This document shows positions 8,556-18,562 of a stretch of DNA of 64,000 nt, piece after piece. Below the pieces are notes generated by a model that did no database searches, had not been told where the DNA came from, and saw only the letters and a program-made list of their open reading frames with translations. The position numbers and the translations under genes were made by a program. Numbering within the stretch: the first letter of the stretch is position 1; each line of letters opens with the position of its first letter. Source of the DNA: Demequinaceae bacterium (GTDB taxonomy: Bacteria > Actinomycetota > Actinomycetes > Actinomycetales > Demequinaceae). The stretch lies in contig JAFGBM010000005.1 of NCBI GenBank assembly GCA_016933155.1, positions 231,803 to 295,802 on the forward strand, in the 5' to 3' direction.

Positions 8556-10165
8556 GGCCGGGTCCCCCCCGCCGCCCTATCCAGGGCTCTGGCCTCGACC
8601 ACGAGGTCGGCGGCGGCCATGAGTTCGTCGTCGTGGGTTGCGACGACGACGACGGCTCCGCGGAGGGCGGCGTCACGGATCGCGGAGATGACCTCCTGCC
8701 TGGCCTGGCCGTCGAGGTGGGCCGTCGGCTCGTCGAGGAGGAGGATCGCCCGACCGGATTCGCAGGCCCTCCCGACGGCCAGCCGTTCCCTCTGCCCGAG
8801 GCTCAGGGAGCGGCCCTCCGGTCCGAGGTCGGGCCGTTGAGGGACCCACGCGCATTGCCGACTCCAGGTCTCCGGCTCGACGCCGTTGGTGTCGTCGTCC
8901 GAGAGGAGGTGGGTGGTCCCGTCGGGGGCGACGGCCGTCACCGTGCCCGAGGTGGGGTAGACGAGGCCCGCGAGGACAAGCAGGGCCGTCGACTTCCCCT
9001 CGCCATTCGGGCCGACCAGGGCGGAGACGGTCCCCGGGTGGGCCTCGAGGGTCAGATCAGCAGGGGCGAGGAGGGATCCGTCAGGGGTCGCGATGGATAG
9101 GGCATCCAGCCGAAGGGTGAGGCCCGCGAGGTTCGGGGCTGGTTCTGAGCCCCGCCGTCCGGGTGTCGGAATGTCGAGGAGGGCGAAGGCGGCCTCCGCG
9201 GCGGCGATCCCGTTTGTCGAGGCATGGAAGTGGAGGCCGATGTTCCGGAGGGGGAGGTAGGCCTCCGGCGCCAGCACGAGGACCGCGAGGGCGGTCTCGA
9301 TGGTGATGCTTCCCCCCGCGAGCCGGAAGCCCATCGAAACGGCCACGAGCGCGACGGACAGGGTGGTGAGGAGTTCGAGGACCAACCCCGAGAGGAAGGC
9401 GATCCGGAGCGACCCCATCGTCGCCTTTCGATGGGCCTCCCCCAGGCCGTGAATCCGTCCCGCAGGGCCTTGGGAGCGCCCGAGCGAGCGGAGCGTGGGA
9501 AGCCCCACGATCAGGTCGAGTGTCTGCGAGCCGAGCCGGACCATGCTGGCCAGGTGGCGTTCGGAATGGGTCTGGGTCAGGCGCCCGACGAGCCACATGA
9601 AGAGAGGCACCAGGGGAAGGGTGACCAGCACGATCGCGGCCGAGGTCAGGTCCAGGCCGGTGACCATGACGACGGCGAGGGGGGTCACCATGGCAGCCGT
9701 GAGGAGGGAGGGCAGGAAGCGGGTGAAGTAAGGGAGGAGCCCCTCAAGCCCCTGGGTGACCAGCACGTTCACTCCGGGGGCGGACCCGGAGGCCAGCCAC
9801 CTCGGTCCGAGCGAACCGACATGGCCGATCACACGCGACCGGAGGTTCGAGACCACCCGAGCTCCCGCCCGATGGGCGATCCGCTCCGAGGCCCAAGCGA
9901 GCACGGCCCTCCCCACGACGACGGCTGACAGAAGGGTGAGGCCGAAGCGGACCTCCCTCGCGGACGTGGGGACGAGCGCGCCGAGGGCACCCAGCCCGTC
10001 CGATTCGAGGGGGGTGGGGGAGAGGACGGGCGCGAGGAGTCGGGCGAGGAGGAGCGCCTGAAGGAGGACAAGGGCCGCACTGGCGGCATGGAGGGTCGCG
10101 AGGATCAGAAGAAGGGGGCGGGTAGGCCCGACCCGCGTCACCAGTCGCGGATCGAAGGGCGCCAC
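8552..10165 (-). CDS. cydD: Thiol reductant ABC exporter subunit CydD
   Basis: A 537-residue partner of CydC. The membrane domain begins with a long hydrophobic helix (LLLILATLHAASAALVLLQA) and the ATPase domain has Walker A GPNGEGKSTALL, signature LSLGQRERLAVGRA, Walker B ILLLDEPTAHLD and H-loop VVVATHDD. The signature reads LSLGQ rather than LSGGQ, a mild deviation. The likely start is the GTG at 10165, one base after the cydB stop. CydDC acts in the inner membrane as a heterodimer needed for haem insertion or redox balance during bd oxidase assembly. Confidence 0.9.
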   Translation of the reverse strand: MAPFDPRLVTRVGPTRPLLLILATLHAASAALVLLQALLLARLLAPVLSPTPLESDGLGALGALVPTSAREVRFGLTLLSAVVVGRAVLAWASERIAHRAGARVVSNLRSRVIGHVGSLGPRWLASGSAPGVNVLVTQGLEGLLPYFTRFLPSLLTAAMVTPLAVVMVTGLDLTSAAIVLVTLPLVPLFMWLVGRLTQTHSERHLASMVRLGSQTLDLIVGLPTLRSLGRSQGPAGRIHGLGEAHRKATMGSLRIAFLSGLVLELLTTLSVALVAVSMGFRLAGGSITIETALAVLVLAPEAYLPLRNIGLHFHASTNGIAAAEAAFALLDIPTPGRRGSEPAPNLAGLTLRLDALSIATPDGSLLAPADLTLEAHPGTVSALVGPNGEGKSTALLVLAGLVYPTSGTVTAVAPDGTTHLLSDDDTNGVEPETWSRQCAWVPQRPDLGPEGRSLSLGQRERLAVGRACESGRAILLLDEPTAHLDGQARQEVISAIRDAALRGAVVVVATHDDELMAAADLVVEARALDRAAGGTRP

Positions 10166-10166
10166 G

Positions 10167-11189
10167 CTAACTCCGTCGAAGGGTGGGCTCGCGATGGGCG
10201 GGCATGTCCTCCACCCGGAGCCGTCGACGGAAGACCCAGTACGTCCATGCCTGGTAGGCCATGACCACCGGGGTGAGGAAGACGGCCACCCACGTCATCA
10301 CCCCCAATGTGTAGTCGGTCGAGGACGCATTGTGGACGGTGAGGGAGAAGGCGGGGTCGGTGGTCGATGGCATGACATCGGGGTACATGGAGCCGAAGAC
10401 GAGGACGACGAAGGAGGCGATGACGAGGGCGTTGAGGGCGAATGCCCACCCGAATCGCTTGAATTCGGCGAGGACGTGGGTCCCGAGGAGCCCGGTGAGG
10501 GCGACCGCGACGACCGCCCAGGTCCAGGTGACGGAGTAGGCGAGTTGAGCCCACACCGCCCAGGCCCCGGCCACGGCGACGGACAGGGAGGTGAAGACCT
10601 TCGCGAGGAAGTGTGATCGTTCCCGGATCGGGCCATCGGTCTTGAGCGACAAGAAGATCGCACCGTGGGCCAGGAAGAGGATCAGGGTGACAACCCCCCC
10701 GAGGAGCGCGAAGGGGGAGAGGAGGGTGAAGAAGTCGCCCGTGTAGGAGGCCGTTTCGTCGATGGGCACCCCCCTCATGAGGTTGGCGAACGCAATCCCC
10801 CACAGGATGGACGGGACCCAAGCCGTGACGATGATGGCCCAATCCCATCGGCGTCGCCAAGCCGTGTCGTTGATCTTGCTCCGATATTCGATGGAGACGG
10901 CCCTCACGATGAGTGCGAGCAGGATGGCGAGCAGGGGTAGGTAGAAGCCGCTGAAGAGGGTCGCATACCACTCGGGGAAGGCCGCGAAGGTTGCGCCCCC
11001 CGCCGTGAGCAGCCACACCTCGTTGCCGTCCCACACCGGGCCGATGGTGTTGATGGCCACCCGGCGTTCCGAGTCGGATCGTGCCCCGATCCCGAGGAGC
11101 ATCCCCACCCCGAAGTCGAAGCCCTCGAGGACGAAATAGCCCGTCCAGAGGACGGCGATGACGACGAACCAGACGATGGCAAGGTCCAT
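10167..11189 (-). CDS. cydB: Cytochrome bd ubiquinol/menaquinol oxidase subunit II
   Basis: Subunit II of cytochrome bd oxidase, 340 residues with about eight or nine membrane helices. The N-terminus MDLAIVWFVVIAVLWTGYFV followed by LEGFDFGVGML is the CydB hallmark; the conserved acidic pair lies in EGFD, and GPVWDGNEVWLLTAGGATFA is the second signature. It pairs with CydA to reduce oxygen to water with high affinity. A GGAGG ribosome site precedes the ATG. The gene lies 9 bases after cydA and one base before cydD. Confidence 0.95.
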   Translation of the reverse strand: MDLAIVWFVVIAVLWTGYFVLEGFDFGVGMLLGIGARSDSERRVAINTIGPVWDGNEVWLLTAGGATFAAFPEWYATLFSGFYLPLLAILLALIVRAVSIEYRSKINDTAWRRRWDWAIIVTAWVPSILWGIAFANLMRGVPIDETASYTGDFFTLLSPFALLGGVVTLILFLAHGAIFLSLKTDGPIRERSHFLAKVFTSLSVAVAGAWAVWAQLAYSVTWTWAVVAVALTGLLGTHVLAEFKRFGWAFALNALVIASFVVLVFGSMYPDVMPSTTDPAFSLTVHNASSTDYTLGVMTWVAVFLTPVVMAYQAWTYWVFRRRLRVEDMPAHREPTLRRS

Positions 11190-11198
11190 GATCGCCTC

Positions 11199-12665
11199 CT
11201 AGTACGCGAAGGAAAGGGGTTGGTCGGATGGATCGCCCGAGGGTTCGGGAGCGATGTCGGGCGCGCCCTCGGCCGCGTACCGCCGCATGAGCCGGTACCA
11301 GAAGACCCCGAGGATGAGGTACACCACCGTGAAGACGATCATCGACGTCAGGACCTCGCCCGCACTCACGGACGTGGAGACGCCGAAGAGGGTCTGGAGG
11401 TGGACGGGATCCGTCCCGGTCAGGTTGGGGTAGACGACCCAGGGTTGCCTCCCCATCTCCGTGAAGATCCATCCGAAGGAGGCCGCCAGGAACGGGGTGG
11501 GGATCGCCCAGAGGGAGAGCCTCCTGAACCACTCCTGGCTCGGTGACCGTCCCTTGCGGGTGAGGAACAGGGCCGCGAGGGCGAGTGCGGCGCTCCCCGC
11601 TCCGAGGTAGATCATGAGCCGGAAACTCCAATAGGCGACCGGGACGTTGGGAGAGTAGTCTCCCGGCCCGAACATCTGCTCGTACTCCGCCTGCAGATCG
11701 TTGATTCCCCGAATCTCGCCGTCGAACCTCCCCGTGAAGAGGAAGGAGGCGAGCTTGGGCACCACTATGGCATCGGTCAGGCTGTCACAACTCTCGCCCC
11801 ATCCGGGGAGGGCGAAGACGGAGAAGCCCACCCCCTCGTCCGTATCGCAGATGCCCTCGGCCGCCGCCATCTTCATCGGCTGTTCCTCGACCATGAGCTT
11901 CCCTTGGTGGTCGCCCGTGCCGACGACGGCTACACCGGAGATGAGCATGACGACCGCCCCGAACCTCAGGGCGGTCCGGTAGAGGGCCCGATCACCGTCC
12001 CTGCCCTCGGCGGTTTCGTTCGAGGCGGCCTCCCGTTGCCCCTTGACGAGCCATGCCCCCGCGATCCCGGCGACGACGGTCCCGGCGACCAGGAAGGCGG
12101 AGGCGATGACGTGGGGGAAGGCCGCCAGGGTCGTGCTGTTCGTCAGCACGGCTCCAATGTCGGTCATCTCGGCCCGTCCCGTTTCGGGATTGTAGGTGGC
12201 GCCGACGGGGTGCTGCATCCACGAGTTCGCCGCGATGATGAAGTACGCACTCAGGATCGTGCCGATGGAGAACAGCCAGAGGCAGGCCAGGTGGAGCCTT
12301 TTGGACAGGCGGTCCCATCCGAAGATCCACAGTCCGAGGAAGGTCGACTCCAAGAAAAACGCGGCCAGCGCCTCCATCGCCAGCGGTGCGCCGAAGACGT
12401 CTCCGACGTATCGCGAGTACTCGGACCAGTTCATGCCGAACTGGAATTCCTGGACGATCCCGGTCGCCACCCCCAGGGCGAAGTTGATCATGAGCAGTTT
12501 GCCGTAGAACTTAGTCAGGCGCAGCCACATCGGGTTTCCCGTGCGGACCCAGGCGGTCTGCAAGATGGCCACGAGGACGGAGAGCCCGATCGTCAAGGGA
12601 ACCAGGAAAAAGTGGTACACCGTCGTGATCCCAAATTGCCAGCGGGCCAATTCCAGAACGTCCAT
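11199..12665 (-). CDS. cydA: Cytochrome bd ubiquinol/menaquinol oxidase subunit I
   Basis: Subunit I of cytochrome bd, 488 residues, carries haems b558, b595 and d and oxidises quinol on the outer face. H18 (in VYHFFLVPLTIG), H185 (in AAFPHVIASA) and the methionine in WSFRLMIYLG match the E. coli axial ligands H19, H186 and M393. GRQPWVVYPNL is the expected C-terminal signature. The Q-loop between helices VI and VII is of the short type. AAAGGAG precedes the ATG. It is the first gene of cydA-cydB-cydD-cydC-kinase on the minus strand. An iron-box-like element lies 35-53 bases upstream of the start. Confidence 0.96.
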   Translation of the reverse strand: MDVLELARWQFGITTVYHFFLVPLTIGLSVLVAILQTAWVRTGNPMWLRLTKFYGKLLMINFALGVATGIVQEFQFGMNWSEYSRYVGDVFGAPLAMEALAAFFLESTFLGLWIFGWDRLSKRLHLACLWLFSIGTILSAYFIIAANSWMQHPVGATYNPETGRAEMTDIGAVLTNSTTLAAFPHVIASAFLVAGTVVAGIAGAWLVKGQREAASNETAEGRDGDRALYRTALRFGAVVMLISGVAVVGTGDHQGKLMVEEQPMKMAAAEGICDTDEGVGFSVFALPGWGESCDSLTDAIVVPKLASFLFTGRFDGEIRGINDLQAEYEQMFGPGDYSPNVPVAYWSFRLMIYLGAGSAALALAALFLTRKGRSPSQEWFRRLSLWAIPTPFLAASFGWIFTEMGRQPWVVYPNLTGTDPVHLQTLFGVSTSVSAGEVLTSMIVFTVVYLILGVFWYRLMRRYAAEGAPDIAPEPSGDPSDQPLSFAY

Positions 12666-12699
12666 GCGGTCTCCTTTGGAGATCGGCGATCGAAAGAAC

Positions 12700-12718
12700 T
12701 AAGGCAAAACTAACCTAT
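12700..12718 (-). promoter_or_regulatory. Possible DtxR/IdeR iron box upstream of cydA
   Basis: On the plus strand it reads TAAGGCAAAACTAACCTAT. By hand alignment 13 of 19 positions match the IdeR/DtxR consensus TTAGGTTAGGCTAACCTAA, with one half-site (CTAACCTA) intact and the other degraded. On the minus strand it contains TAGGTT, a possible -10 box, so a bound repressor would block cydA. Weaker than the site at 23369. Confidence 0.4.
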
Positions 12719-12784
12719 CTCGGGCCGCCTCTGCGAGGGCCTCGCGCATTCCCGGGAGGGATGTGCCACAATGGGGCAAGGTCC

Positions 12785-12805
12785 GCACACGGCCACACCG
12801 TGTGC
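12785..12805. promoter_or_regulatory. Perfect inverted repeat between cydA and RNase E/G genes
   Basis: GCACACGG, five bases, CCGTGTGC. The arms match perfectly and the repeat sits between two divergent genes with no poly-T after it, so an operator is more likely than a terminator. A further CCGTGCG follows eight bases later. The binding protein is unknown. Confidence 0.35.
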
Positions 12806-12999
12806 CCACCGTGCGACAGACGCAGCGACTCGTGGTTGGCCGTCTGGGCCGGATAGCGGAGATTTCCGCTTCGGCCGGGGGCGGGTCACCACCGTTTCAG
12901 GCGCCGCTGTCCGCCGCGACCGCGAAGCTTCCGCGGCCCTGGGCCGCGACCGACACCTGTCGGGTGGGGTGTGGCCCACCCTGACGAGAGGTACCCGCC

Positions 13000-15117
13000 A
13001 TGAGCGAGGACAACGCTTTACCCGAGGGCGCCACCGGCGCCGTCATCTTCCAGGCGCCCCAGCCGGCCACCGTGCCCCGTCGCGCCTCTGCATCGGCCGG
13101 GGAGCCCGTCGTGACTCCCGCCAAGAGCTCCACCGCCAGGAAGGGGTCGTCCGCCAAGGGGAGTCAGGCGACGAAGACCGCCCAGGCGGCCAAGGCGTCG
13201 AAGTCGGGCCAGGGCGCCAAAACTTCCAAGTCCGGCACGGCGTCCCAGGCGTCCGAATCCGAGAAGAAGGCCGAGGACGCCCCCGACGCGGTCTCCTTGG
13301 ACAAAGCCGAGGCCGCATCATCGGGGGAATCGGGAGACGGCGCCGTGACCCGCCGCCGCCGCAGGGGCAGCAGGGGAAGGGGCGGGCGTTCGTCGGGCTC
13401 CGGTGACGGCTCCAAGTCTGAGGCCGAGGGCGGGGAGGAGGGTTCGTCGAGCGGAACCCGTCGACGTCGCAGCCGGGGCAGCGGCCAGGGCCGTTCGGGG
13501 TCCGGTGACGACGCGCTGGCGGGATCGACACGTCTTCAGGCGAAGCGTCAACGTCGGCGAGAGGGCCGCGAGACACGGCGACCGATCCTGTCCGAGGCCG
13601 AGTTCCTGGCCCGCCGGGAGAGCGTCAAGCGGTCGATGGTCGTCCGCGAGAAGGACGGACGGGTCCAGATCGCCGTGCTCGAGGATGACATCCTGGTCGA
13701 GCACTACGTCTCCCATCAGGCGGATCAATCGATAGCGGGAAACGTCTACCTCGCGCGGGTCCAGAACGTGCTTCCGGGGATGGAGGCGGCCTTCGTCGAC
13801 ATCGGTCCGGGTCGCAACGCCGTCTTATATGCGGGTGAGGTCAACTGGGACGCCGCCAGCCTCGAGGGGAAGCCGCGCCGCATCGAACTCGCCCTCAAGC
13901 CGGGCGACACAATCATGGTGCAGGTGACCAAGGACCCCATCGGCCACAAGGGGGCTCGGGTCACCTCGCAGATCTCCCTCGCCGGTCGATACCTCGTCTA
14001 CCTGCCAGGGGGCGGCGTCACGGGAATCTCCCGGAGGCTCCCCGACACCGAACGGAACCGGCTGAAGAAGCTGCTCAGGGAGGTCATCCCGTCGGACGCC
14101 GGGGTCATCGTCCGGACGGCCGCCGAGGGAGCGAGCGAGGATGAGCTCCGGGCCGACGTCGAGCGGCTCAAGCGTCAGTGGACGGGCATCGAAGAGTCCG
14201 TCACGAGCGGGAAGGCCCCTCAACTGCTCCGAGGCGAGCCCGACATGGCCATCCGCGTGGTCCGCGACATCTTCAACGAGGACTTCGACTCGCTGACCAT
14301 ACAGGGTGAGGACACCTGGAACTCCCTCAGCGCCTACATCGGCCAGGTCGCCCCCGATCTTCAGGAGCGCCTCCATCGCTTCCTCGGGGACAAGGACGTG
14401 TTCCAGGAGGCCCGGATCGACGAACAGCTCGCCAAGGGCATGGCCAGGAAGGTGTGGCTGCCTTCGGGAGGCTCGCTTGTCATCGACCGGACGGAGGCGA
14501 TGACGGTCATCGATGTCAACACCGGGAAGTTCATCGGGAAGGGCGGGACCCTCGAGGAGACGATGACCCTCAACAACCTTGAGGCTGCCGAGGAGATCGT
14601 CCGTCAGCTCCGACTGAGGGACATCGGGGGCATCATCGTCATCGACTTCGTCGACATGCTCCTCGAGGCGAACCGCGATCGCGTTCTTCGACGGCTCATC
14701 GAGTGCCTGGGGCGGGATCGAACCAAGCATCAGGTGGCCGAGGTCACCACGCTCGGATTGGTTCAGATGACCCGGAAGCGGGTCGGACAGGGTCTCGTCG
14801 AGGCGTTTTCGGAAACCTGCGAGCACTGCAAGGGCCGGGGCTTCCTCGTCCACGGCGAGCCGGTGTCCGACGGCGGTGAGCAGCCCGGCGAGAAGGGCGG
14901 CCGTCGAAGCCAGAAGAAGTCCGAGGATCGGCACGAGACCCATTCGCTCGACGAGAGGTCCGAGTCCAGGGAGTCCGTCAAGACGACCCTGGCGAGCATT
15001 GCCGCCGCGGCCGAGAAGGCGCATCATCAGGGGACTCCCGATCCGGGGGGATCCTCGCAGGCGTCGGAGTCCGACGGGGGTGAGGCGGACGAGGCCGGGG
15101 AGGCGCCGGTCGTTTGA
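13000..15117 (+). CDS. rne: Ribonuclease E/G family endoribonuclease
   Basis: A 705-residue RNase E/G that starts mRNA decay and matures rRNA. Residues 1-200 are a low-complexity Lys/Ser/Ala/Arg-rich extension with basic RRRR clusters, typical of actinobacterial RNase E and probably disordered and RNA-binding. The catalytic core follows: an S1 domain ([20 protein letters not shown]), the DNase I-like site with D505 in VIDVNTG and the second aspartate in [10 protein letters not shown] near residue 550, and the zinc-link CEHCKGRG near residue 607. A variable charged tail ends the protein. ATG at 13000 follows GAGAGG. The following L21-L27-Obg order is the standard context. Confidence 0.93.
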   Translation: MSEDNALPEGATGAVIFQAPQPATVPRRASASAGEPVVTPAKSSTARKGSSAKGSQATKTAQAAKASKSGQGAKTSKSGTASQASESEKKAEDAPDAVSLDKAEAASSGESGDGAVTRRRRRGSRGRGGRSSGSGDGSKSEAEGGEEGSSSGTRRRRSRGSGQGRSGSGDDALAGSTRLQAKRQRRREGRETRRPILSEAEFLARRESVKRSMVVREKDGRVQIAVLEDDILVEHYVSHQADQSIAGNVYLARVQNVLPGMEAAFVDIGPGRNAVLYAGEVNWDAASLEGKPRRIELALKPGDTIMVQVTKDPIGHKGARVTSQISLAGRYLVYLPGGGVTGISRRLPDTERNRLKKLLREVIPSDAGVIVRTAAEGASEDELRADVERLKRQWTGIEESVTSGKAPQLLRGEPDMAIRVVRDIFNEDFDSLTIQGEDTWNSLSAYIGQVAPDLQERLHRFLGDKDVFQEARIDEQLAKGMARKVWLPSGGSLVIDRTEAMTVIDVNTGKFIGKGGTLEETMTLNNLEAAEEIVRQLRLRDIGGIIVIDFVDMLLEANRDRVLRRLIECLGRDRTKHQVAEVTTLGLVQMTRKRVGQGLVEAFSETCEHCKGRGFLVHGEPVSDGGEQPGEKGGRRSQKKSEDRHETHSLDERSESRESVKTTLASIAAAAEKAHHQGTPDPGGSSQASESDGGEADEAGEAPVV

Positions 15118-15143
15118 CCCGCGACCCAGCCACCGGGTATCGT
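15114..15143 (+). promoter_or_regulatory. Predicted promoter of rplU-rpmA-obgE
   Basis: TTGACC (15114-15119, overlapping the RNase E/G stop codon), an 18-base spacer and TATCGT (15138-15143). This would give a leader of about 87 bases before rplU, long enough to hold a regulatory fold, which I did not identify. Confidence 0.5.
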
Positions 15144-15235
15144 TGTCCGCTGGCGTAAATGCCCGTGCCCGACTGTGCCCGTCGATCGGTTCGTCCGGGT
15201 GGCAGCGGGGATCCATCGAGAGTCGAGGAAGCACC

Positions 15236-15544
15236 ATGGTGTACGCGATCGTCAAGGCCGGGGGCCGGCAGGAAAAGGTCTCCGTCGGCGACATCGTCGT
15301 CGTCGACCGGTTGAAGGCTGACGCCGGCGAGACGATTCACCTGCCTGCCCTCCTGGTGGTCGACGGCGAGAAGGTCACAACGGACGCCAAGGCCCTGTCC
15401 GAGGTGAAGGTGGCCTGCGAGGTCGTCCGCGACGAACGCGGCCCCAAGATCGTCATTTTCAAGTACAAGAACAAGACCGGCTACCGGAAGCGCCAGGGTC
15501 ACCGACAGGACCTCACGCGGCTGAAGGTCACGAGCATCACCTAA
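15236..15544 (+). CDS. rplU: 50S ribosomal protein L21
   Basis: L21, 102 residues, binds 23S rRNA in the large subunit. It begins [19 protein letters not shown], with the KAGGRQ hallmark, and has the C-terminal [17 protein letters not shown] signature. The ATG at 15236 is chosen because the protein then has the normal length; the frame is open further upstream but that part resembles nothing. A weak GAGG ribosome site lies about 8 bases upstream. L27 follows after 13 bases. Confidence 0.97.
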   Translation: MVYAIVKAGGRQEKVSVGDIVVVDRLKADAGETIHLPALLVVDGEKVTTDAKALSEVKVACEVVRDERGPKIVIFKYKNKTGYRKRQGHRQDLTRLKVTSIT

Positions 15545-15557
15545 GCGAGGGGACGCC

Positions 15558-15809
15558 ATGGCACACAAGAAAGGCGCGAGTGCCTCGCGCAACGGTCGGG
15601 ACTCGAGCCCGCAGTACCTCGGGGTCAAGCGATTCGGCGGTGAGGTCGTCGGAGCCGGCGAGATCATCGTGCGTCAGCGCGGCACTCACTTCCACCCCGG
15701 GCTCGGGGTGGGGCGAGGGAAGGACGACACCCTCTTCGCCCTGAAGCAAGGCGCGGTGCAGTTCGGCACCCGTCGGGGCCGGCGCGTCGTCGACATCGTC
15801 GCCCCGTAG
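15558..15809 (+). CDS. rpmA: 50S ribosomal protein L27
   Basis: L27, 83 residues, reaches the peptidyl transferase centre with its N-terminus. The protein starts [20 protein letters not shown] with the family's conserved AHKKG. There is no N-terminal extension of the kind that needs cleavage in Firmicutes. [20 protein letters not shown] and the FHPG..VG.G.DDTLFAL segment are typical. A GAGGGG ribosome site precedes the start. It is co-transcribed with rplU. Confidence 0.97.
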   Translation: MAHKKGASASRNGRDSSPQYLGVKRFGGEVVGAGEIIVRQRGTHFHPGLGVGRGKDDTLFALKQGAVQFGTRRGRRVVDIVAP

Positions 15810-15878
15810 GGGCGGCAGACTCGCCTCGACAGCCCCCGCGGGAGGTCTCCCGCCTGGATGGGTTGGTGAGGAGGACTC

Positions 15879-17429
15879 ATGGCGACATTCATCGATCGGG
15901 TCACTCTCCATGCCGTCGCGGGCAACGGGGGCCGCGGTGTCGCATCGGTGCACCGGGAGAAGTTCAAACCCCTCGGGGGTCCGGACGGCGGCAACGGGGG
16001 CAGCGGCGGATCGGTGATCCTTCGGGTCGATCCTCAGATGACGACGCTCCTCGACTATCACTATTCCCCTCATCGGCAAGCGTCGAACGGCTCGCCGGGG
16101 GGCGGGGACCGCAAGGACGGCGCCTCGGCCAAGGATCTCGTCCTCAGCGTTCCCAGCGGGACGGTCGTCGTGGCCGACGACGGGGAGACCCTTGCGGATC
16201 TCGTCGCTCCCGGCGAGGAATACGTCGTCGCCAAGGGAGGAAAGGGCGGCCTGGGAAATGCGGCCCTCGCCACGAGGCGCCGCAAGGCCCCCGGCTTCGC
16301 CCTCTTGGGCGAGCCCGGGGAGGAGGCCTCGGTCGTCCTCGAGTTGAAGACCATCGCCGATGTCGCCCTCGTCGGGTATCCCAGTTCGGGGAAGTCCTCC
16401 CTCATCGCGGCTATGTCGTCCGTGCGGCCCAAGATCGCCGACTATCCCTTCACGACCCTCGTCCCCAACCTGGGGGTCGTATCGGCGGGAAAGACCCGGT
16501 TCACGATGGCGGATGTCCCCGGCCTCATCCCCGGCGCCTCCGAGGGGAAGGGGCTCGGGCTCGATTTCCTTCGGCACATCGAACGTTCGGGAGTCATCGT
16601 CCACGTGATCGACGCCGCCGCGCTTGAGGCCGATCGCGACCCCGTGAGGGACCTCGACACGATCGAGGAGGAGTTGTCGAAGTATGACGCGGCTCTCGCG
16701 GATGGCCCCGCCCTCTCCGAAAGGACGAGGGTGGTGGTCCTGAACAAGATCGACGATCCCGACGGTCGTCGGATCGCCGAGATGACCCGGGGGGACATCG
16801 AGGCGAGGGGGCTCCGGGTCTTCGAGGTCAGCGCGCTCACGCACGAGGGCCTTCCCGAGTTGGGGTACGCCTTGGCCGCCCTCGTGGAGGGGGCCCGCAC
16901 CCGGGTGGCGGAGCCCCCGAGGATCGTTCTCCGGCCTCGGCCTGTTGACGATTCGGGATTCACCGTGACCAAGATCGAGACCCCCGACGGCCCCGCCTTC
17001 CAGGTCAGGGGATCCAAGCCGGAGAGATGGGTCCACCAGACCGACTTCACGAACGACGAGGCGATCGGGTACCTGGCCGAGCGATTGGCTCTGCTCGGGG
17101 TGGAGGAGGAGTTATTCGGGGCGGGGGCTACGCCCGGGCAGACGGTCGTCATCGGCGATCGAGAACGCGGTGTGGTATTCGACTGGGAACCGAGCATGGT
17201 CGCCGGGGCGGAGCTCCTGGGCGCGAGGGGGACGGACATCAGGGTCGAGGAGTGGGAGGGGGCGGCGAGGGCGTCGAGGGGTGAGCGTCGGGCCTCTCAT
17301 CGGGATCGCATGGATGCGAAGGCGGCGGCGCGTGAGGAACTCAGAATCGAGAAGGAAGCGGGACACTGGGTGTCGTCGGATCCTCAAGGCCTGGACGAGT
17401 CGGATGGAAAGGAAGGCAACACCACATGA
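15879..17429 (+). CDS. obgE: Obg-family GTPase
   Basis: A 516-residue Obg GTPase that assists late 50S subunit assembly and links it to growth state. The glycine-rich Obg fold covers residues 1-158 ([19 protein letters not shown]). The G domain has G1 GYPSSGKS (166-173), switch [13 protein letters not shown]3 DVPG (212-215), G4 NKID and a G5-like SAL. A C-terminal OCT domain ([20 protein letters not shown]) and a charged tail follow, the long actinobacterial layout. The start follows GAGGAGG. The stop overlaps the proB start by ATGA, suggesting coupled translation. Confidence 0.96.
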   Translation: MATFIDRVTLHAVAGNGGRGVASVHREKFKPLGGPDGGNGGSGGSVILRVDPQMTTLLDYHYSPHRQASNGSPGGGDRKDGASAKDLVLSVPSGTVVVADDGETLADLVAPGEEYVVAKGGKGGLGNAALATRRRKAPGFALLGEPGEEASVVLELKTIADVALVGYPSSGKSSLIAAMSSVRPKIADYPFTTLVPNLGVVSAGKTRFTMADVPGLIPGASEGKGLGLDFLRHIERSGVIVHVIDAAALEADRDPVRDLDTIEEELSKYDAALADGPALSERTRVVVLNKIDDPDGRRIAEMTRGDIEARGLRVFEVSALTHEGLPELGYALAALVEGARTRVAEPPRIVLRPRPVDDSGFTVTKIETPDGPAFQVRGSKPERWVHQTDFTNDEAIGYLAERLALLGVEEELFGAGATPGQTVVIGDRERGVVFDWEPSMVAGAELLGARGTDIRVEEWEGAARASRGERRASHRDRMDAKAAAREELRIEKEAGHWVSSDPQGLDESDGKEGNTT

Positions 17430-18553
17430 CCGATGTGCGCCAGCGCTTCGTGCGAGCGGGACGCATGGTCGTCAAGATCGGGTCCTCCTCCCTGACGGGG
17501 GAGGACGGATTCTTGGACGAAGACGCCTTGGTTGCGCTGGTGGATGTGCTCGCCGAGATGCATCGGAGGGGCAAGCACGTCCTCCTGGTGACGTCCGGCT
17601 CGATCGCCTCGGGGCTCGCCCCTCTCGGACTCAAGGAGCGGCCCAGGGACCTGGCCACGGCACAGGCGACGGCTTCGGTTGGGCAGGGATTGCTCATCGC
17701 CTCCTATACCAAGGCCTTCGCCCGGCATGGAATCAGGGTCGGGCAGGTCCTTCTCACCTCCGACGACCTGGTCCGGCGTACGCACTACGGGAATGCCCGA
17801 CGGGCTCTCGAGCGGCTTCTCAAACTGGATGTGGTTCCCATCGTCAACGAGAACGACACTGTCGCGACGGATGAGATTCGATTCGGTGACAACGATCGGC
17901 TCGCTGCCCTCGTCACGACCGTCGTCCATGCCGAGGCCCTCCTCCTCCTGACGGACGTGGACGCCCTTCACAGTGCGGCGCCGGGGACGCCGGGGGCGCG
18001 CCGGATCGAACGGGTCGACTCCCCCAAGGACCTCGAAGGCATCGACATCTCCCATCGGGGCCACGTCCTCGGGACGGGGGGGATGGTCACCAAGCTGGAG
18101 GCGGCTCAGATCGCGACAGGGGCGGGGGCGGTCGTCCTCCTGACGAGTGCTCGGAACGCCCTCCGGGCCGTCGACGGCGAGGACGTCGGCACCCTTTTCG
18201 CCCCCACGGGCAAGCGGTCCACGAGCCGACTTCAGTGGCTGGCCACGGTCGCGAAGACCTGCGGCCAGATCGTCCTGGACGAGGGCGCGGCCCAGGCTGT
18301 CCTTGCCGGGAAGGCCTCATTGCTCGCGGCAGGGGCAACGGCCGTTCGGGGCGACTTCAAGGCAGGCGAGGCGATCGAACTCGTCGGTCCGGATGGGGTC
18401 CCGGTCGCCCGGGCTTTCGCCCGTTTCCCCTCCCACCAGATTCCGGCGATGCTCGGATTGAGCACCAAGAGGCTTCGGGAGGAGTTGGGCGAGGAGTACG
18501 CGCGGGAGCTGGTCCACGTTGACGACCTCGTCATCGTGCGCCGAGCCAAGTAG
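17426..18553 (+). CDS. proB: Glutamate 5-kinase
   Basis: Glutamate 5-kinase, 375 residues, makes gamma-glutamyl phosphate in the first step of proline synthesis. The amino-acid kinase domain opens with [12 protein letters not shown] and has the [21 protein letters not shown] and [12 protein letters not shown] motifs. A C-terminal PUA domain (about residues 280-370, beginning near [16 protein letters not shown]) is present, as in the proline-inhibited enzymes. It overlaps obgE by 4 bases and is followed by proA, the next enzyme. An AAGGAAGG site precedes the ATG. The stop TAG starts the -10 box of proA. Confidence 0.96.
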   Translation: MTDVRQRFVRAGRMVVKIGSSSLTGEDGFLDEDALVALVDVLAEMHRRGKHVLLVTSGSIASGLAPLGLKERPRDLATAQATASVGQGLLIASYTKAFARHGIRVGQVLLTSDDLVRRTHYGNARRALERLLKLDVVPIVNENDTVATDEIRFGDNDRLAALVTTVVHAEALLLLTDVDALHSAAPGTPGARRIERVDSPKDLEGIDISHRGHVLGTGGMVTKLEAAQIATGAGAVVLLTSARNALRAVDGEDVGTLFAPTGKRSTSRLQWLATVAKTCGQIVLDEGAAQAVLAGKASLLAAGATAVRGDFKAGEAIELVGPDGVPVARAFARFPSHQIPAMLGLSTKRLREELGEEYARELVHVDDLVIVRRAK

Positions 18554-18556
18554 CCT
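18551..18556 (+). promoter_or_regulatory. Leaderless -10 box of proA, made from the proB stop codon
   Basis: TAGCCT begins with the proB TAG and stands exactly six bases before the proA ATG at 18563. No ribosome site is present in the 9-base gap, which fits a leaderless message. No good -35 box is seen. Confidence 0.45.
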
Positions 18557-18562
18557 GTCCCC

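Larger units (their letters stand above)
12666..12999. other. Divergent intergenic region between cydA and the RNase E/G gene
   Basis: 334 bases without a convincing gene. It holds the minus-strand control region of cydA (an iron-box-like element at 12700-12718 and the cydA ribosome site), a perfect 8+8 inverted repeat at 12785-12805, a small hairpin AGCGGA-GATT-TCCGCT near 12856-12871, and a GC-rich leader before the plus-strand gene at 13000, preceded by GAGAGG. Short open frames here have no recognisable product. Confidence 0.6.

Noticed and set aside
15537..17036. A 499-codon minus-strand frame opposite rpmA and obgE.
   Set aside because: A shadow of obgE; low-complexity Arg/Asp/Gly-rich and without motifs.
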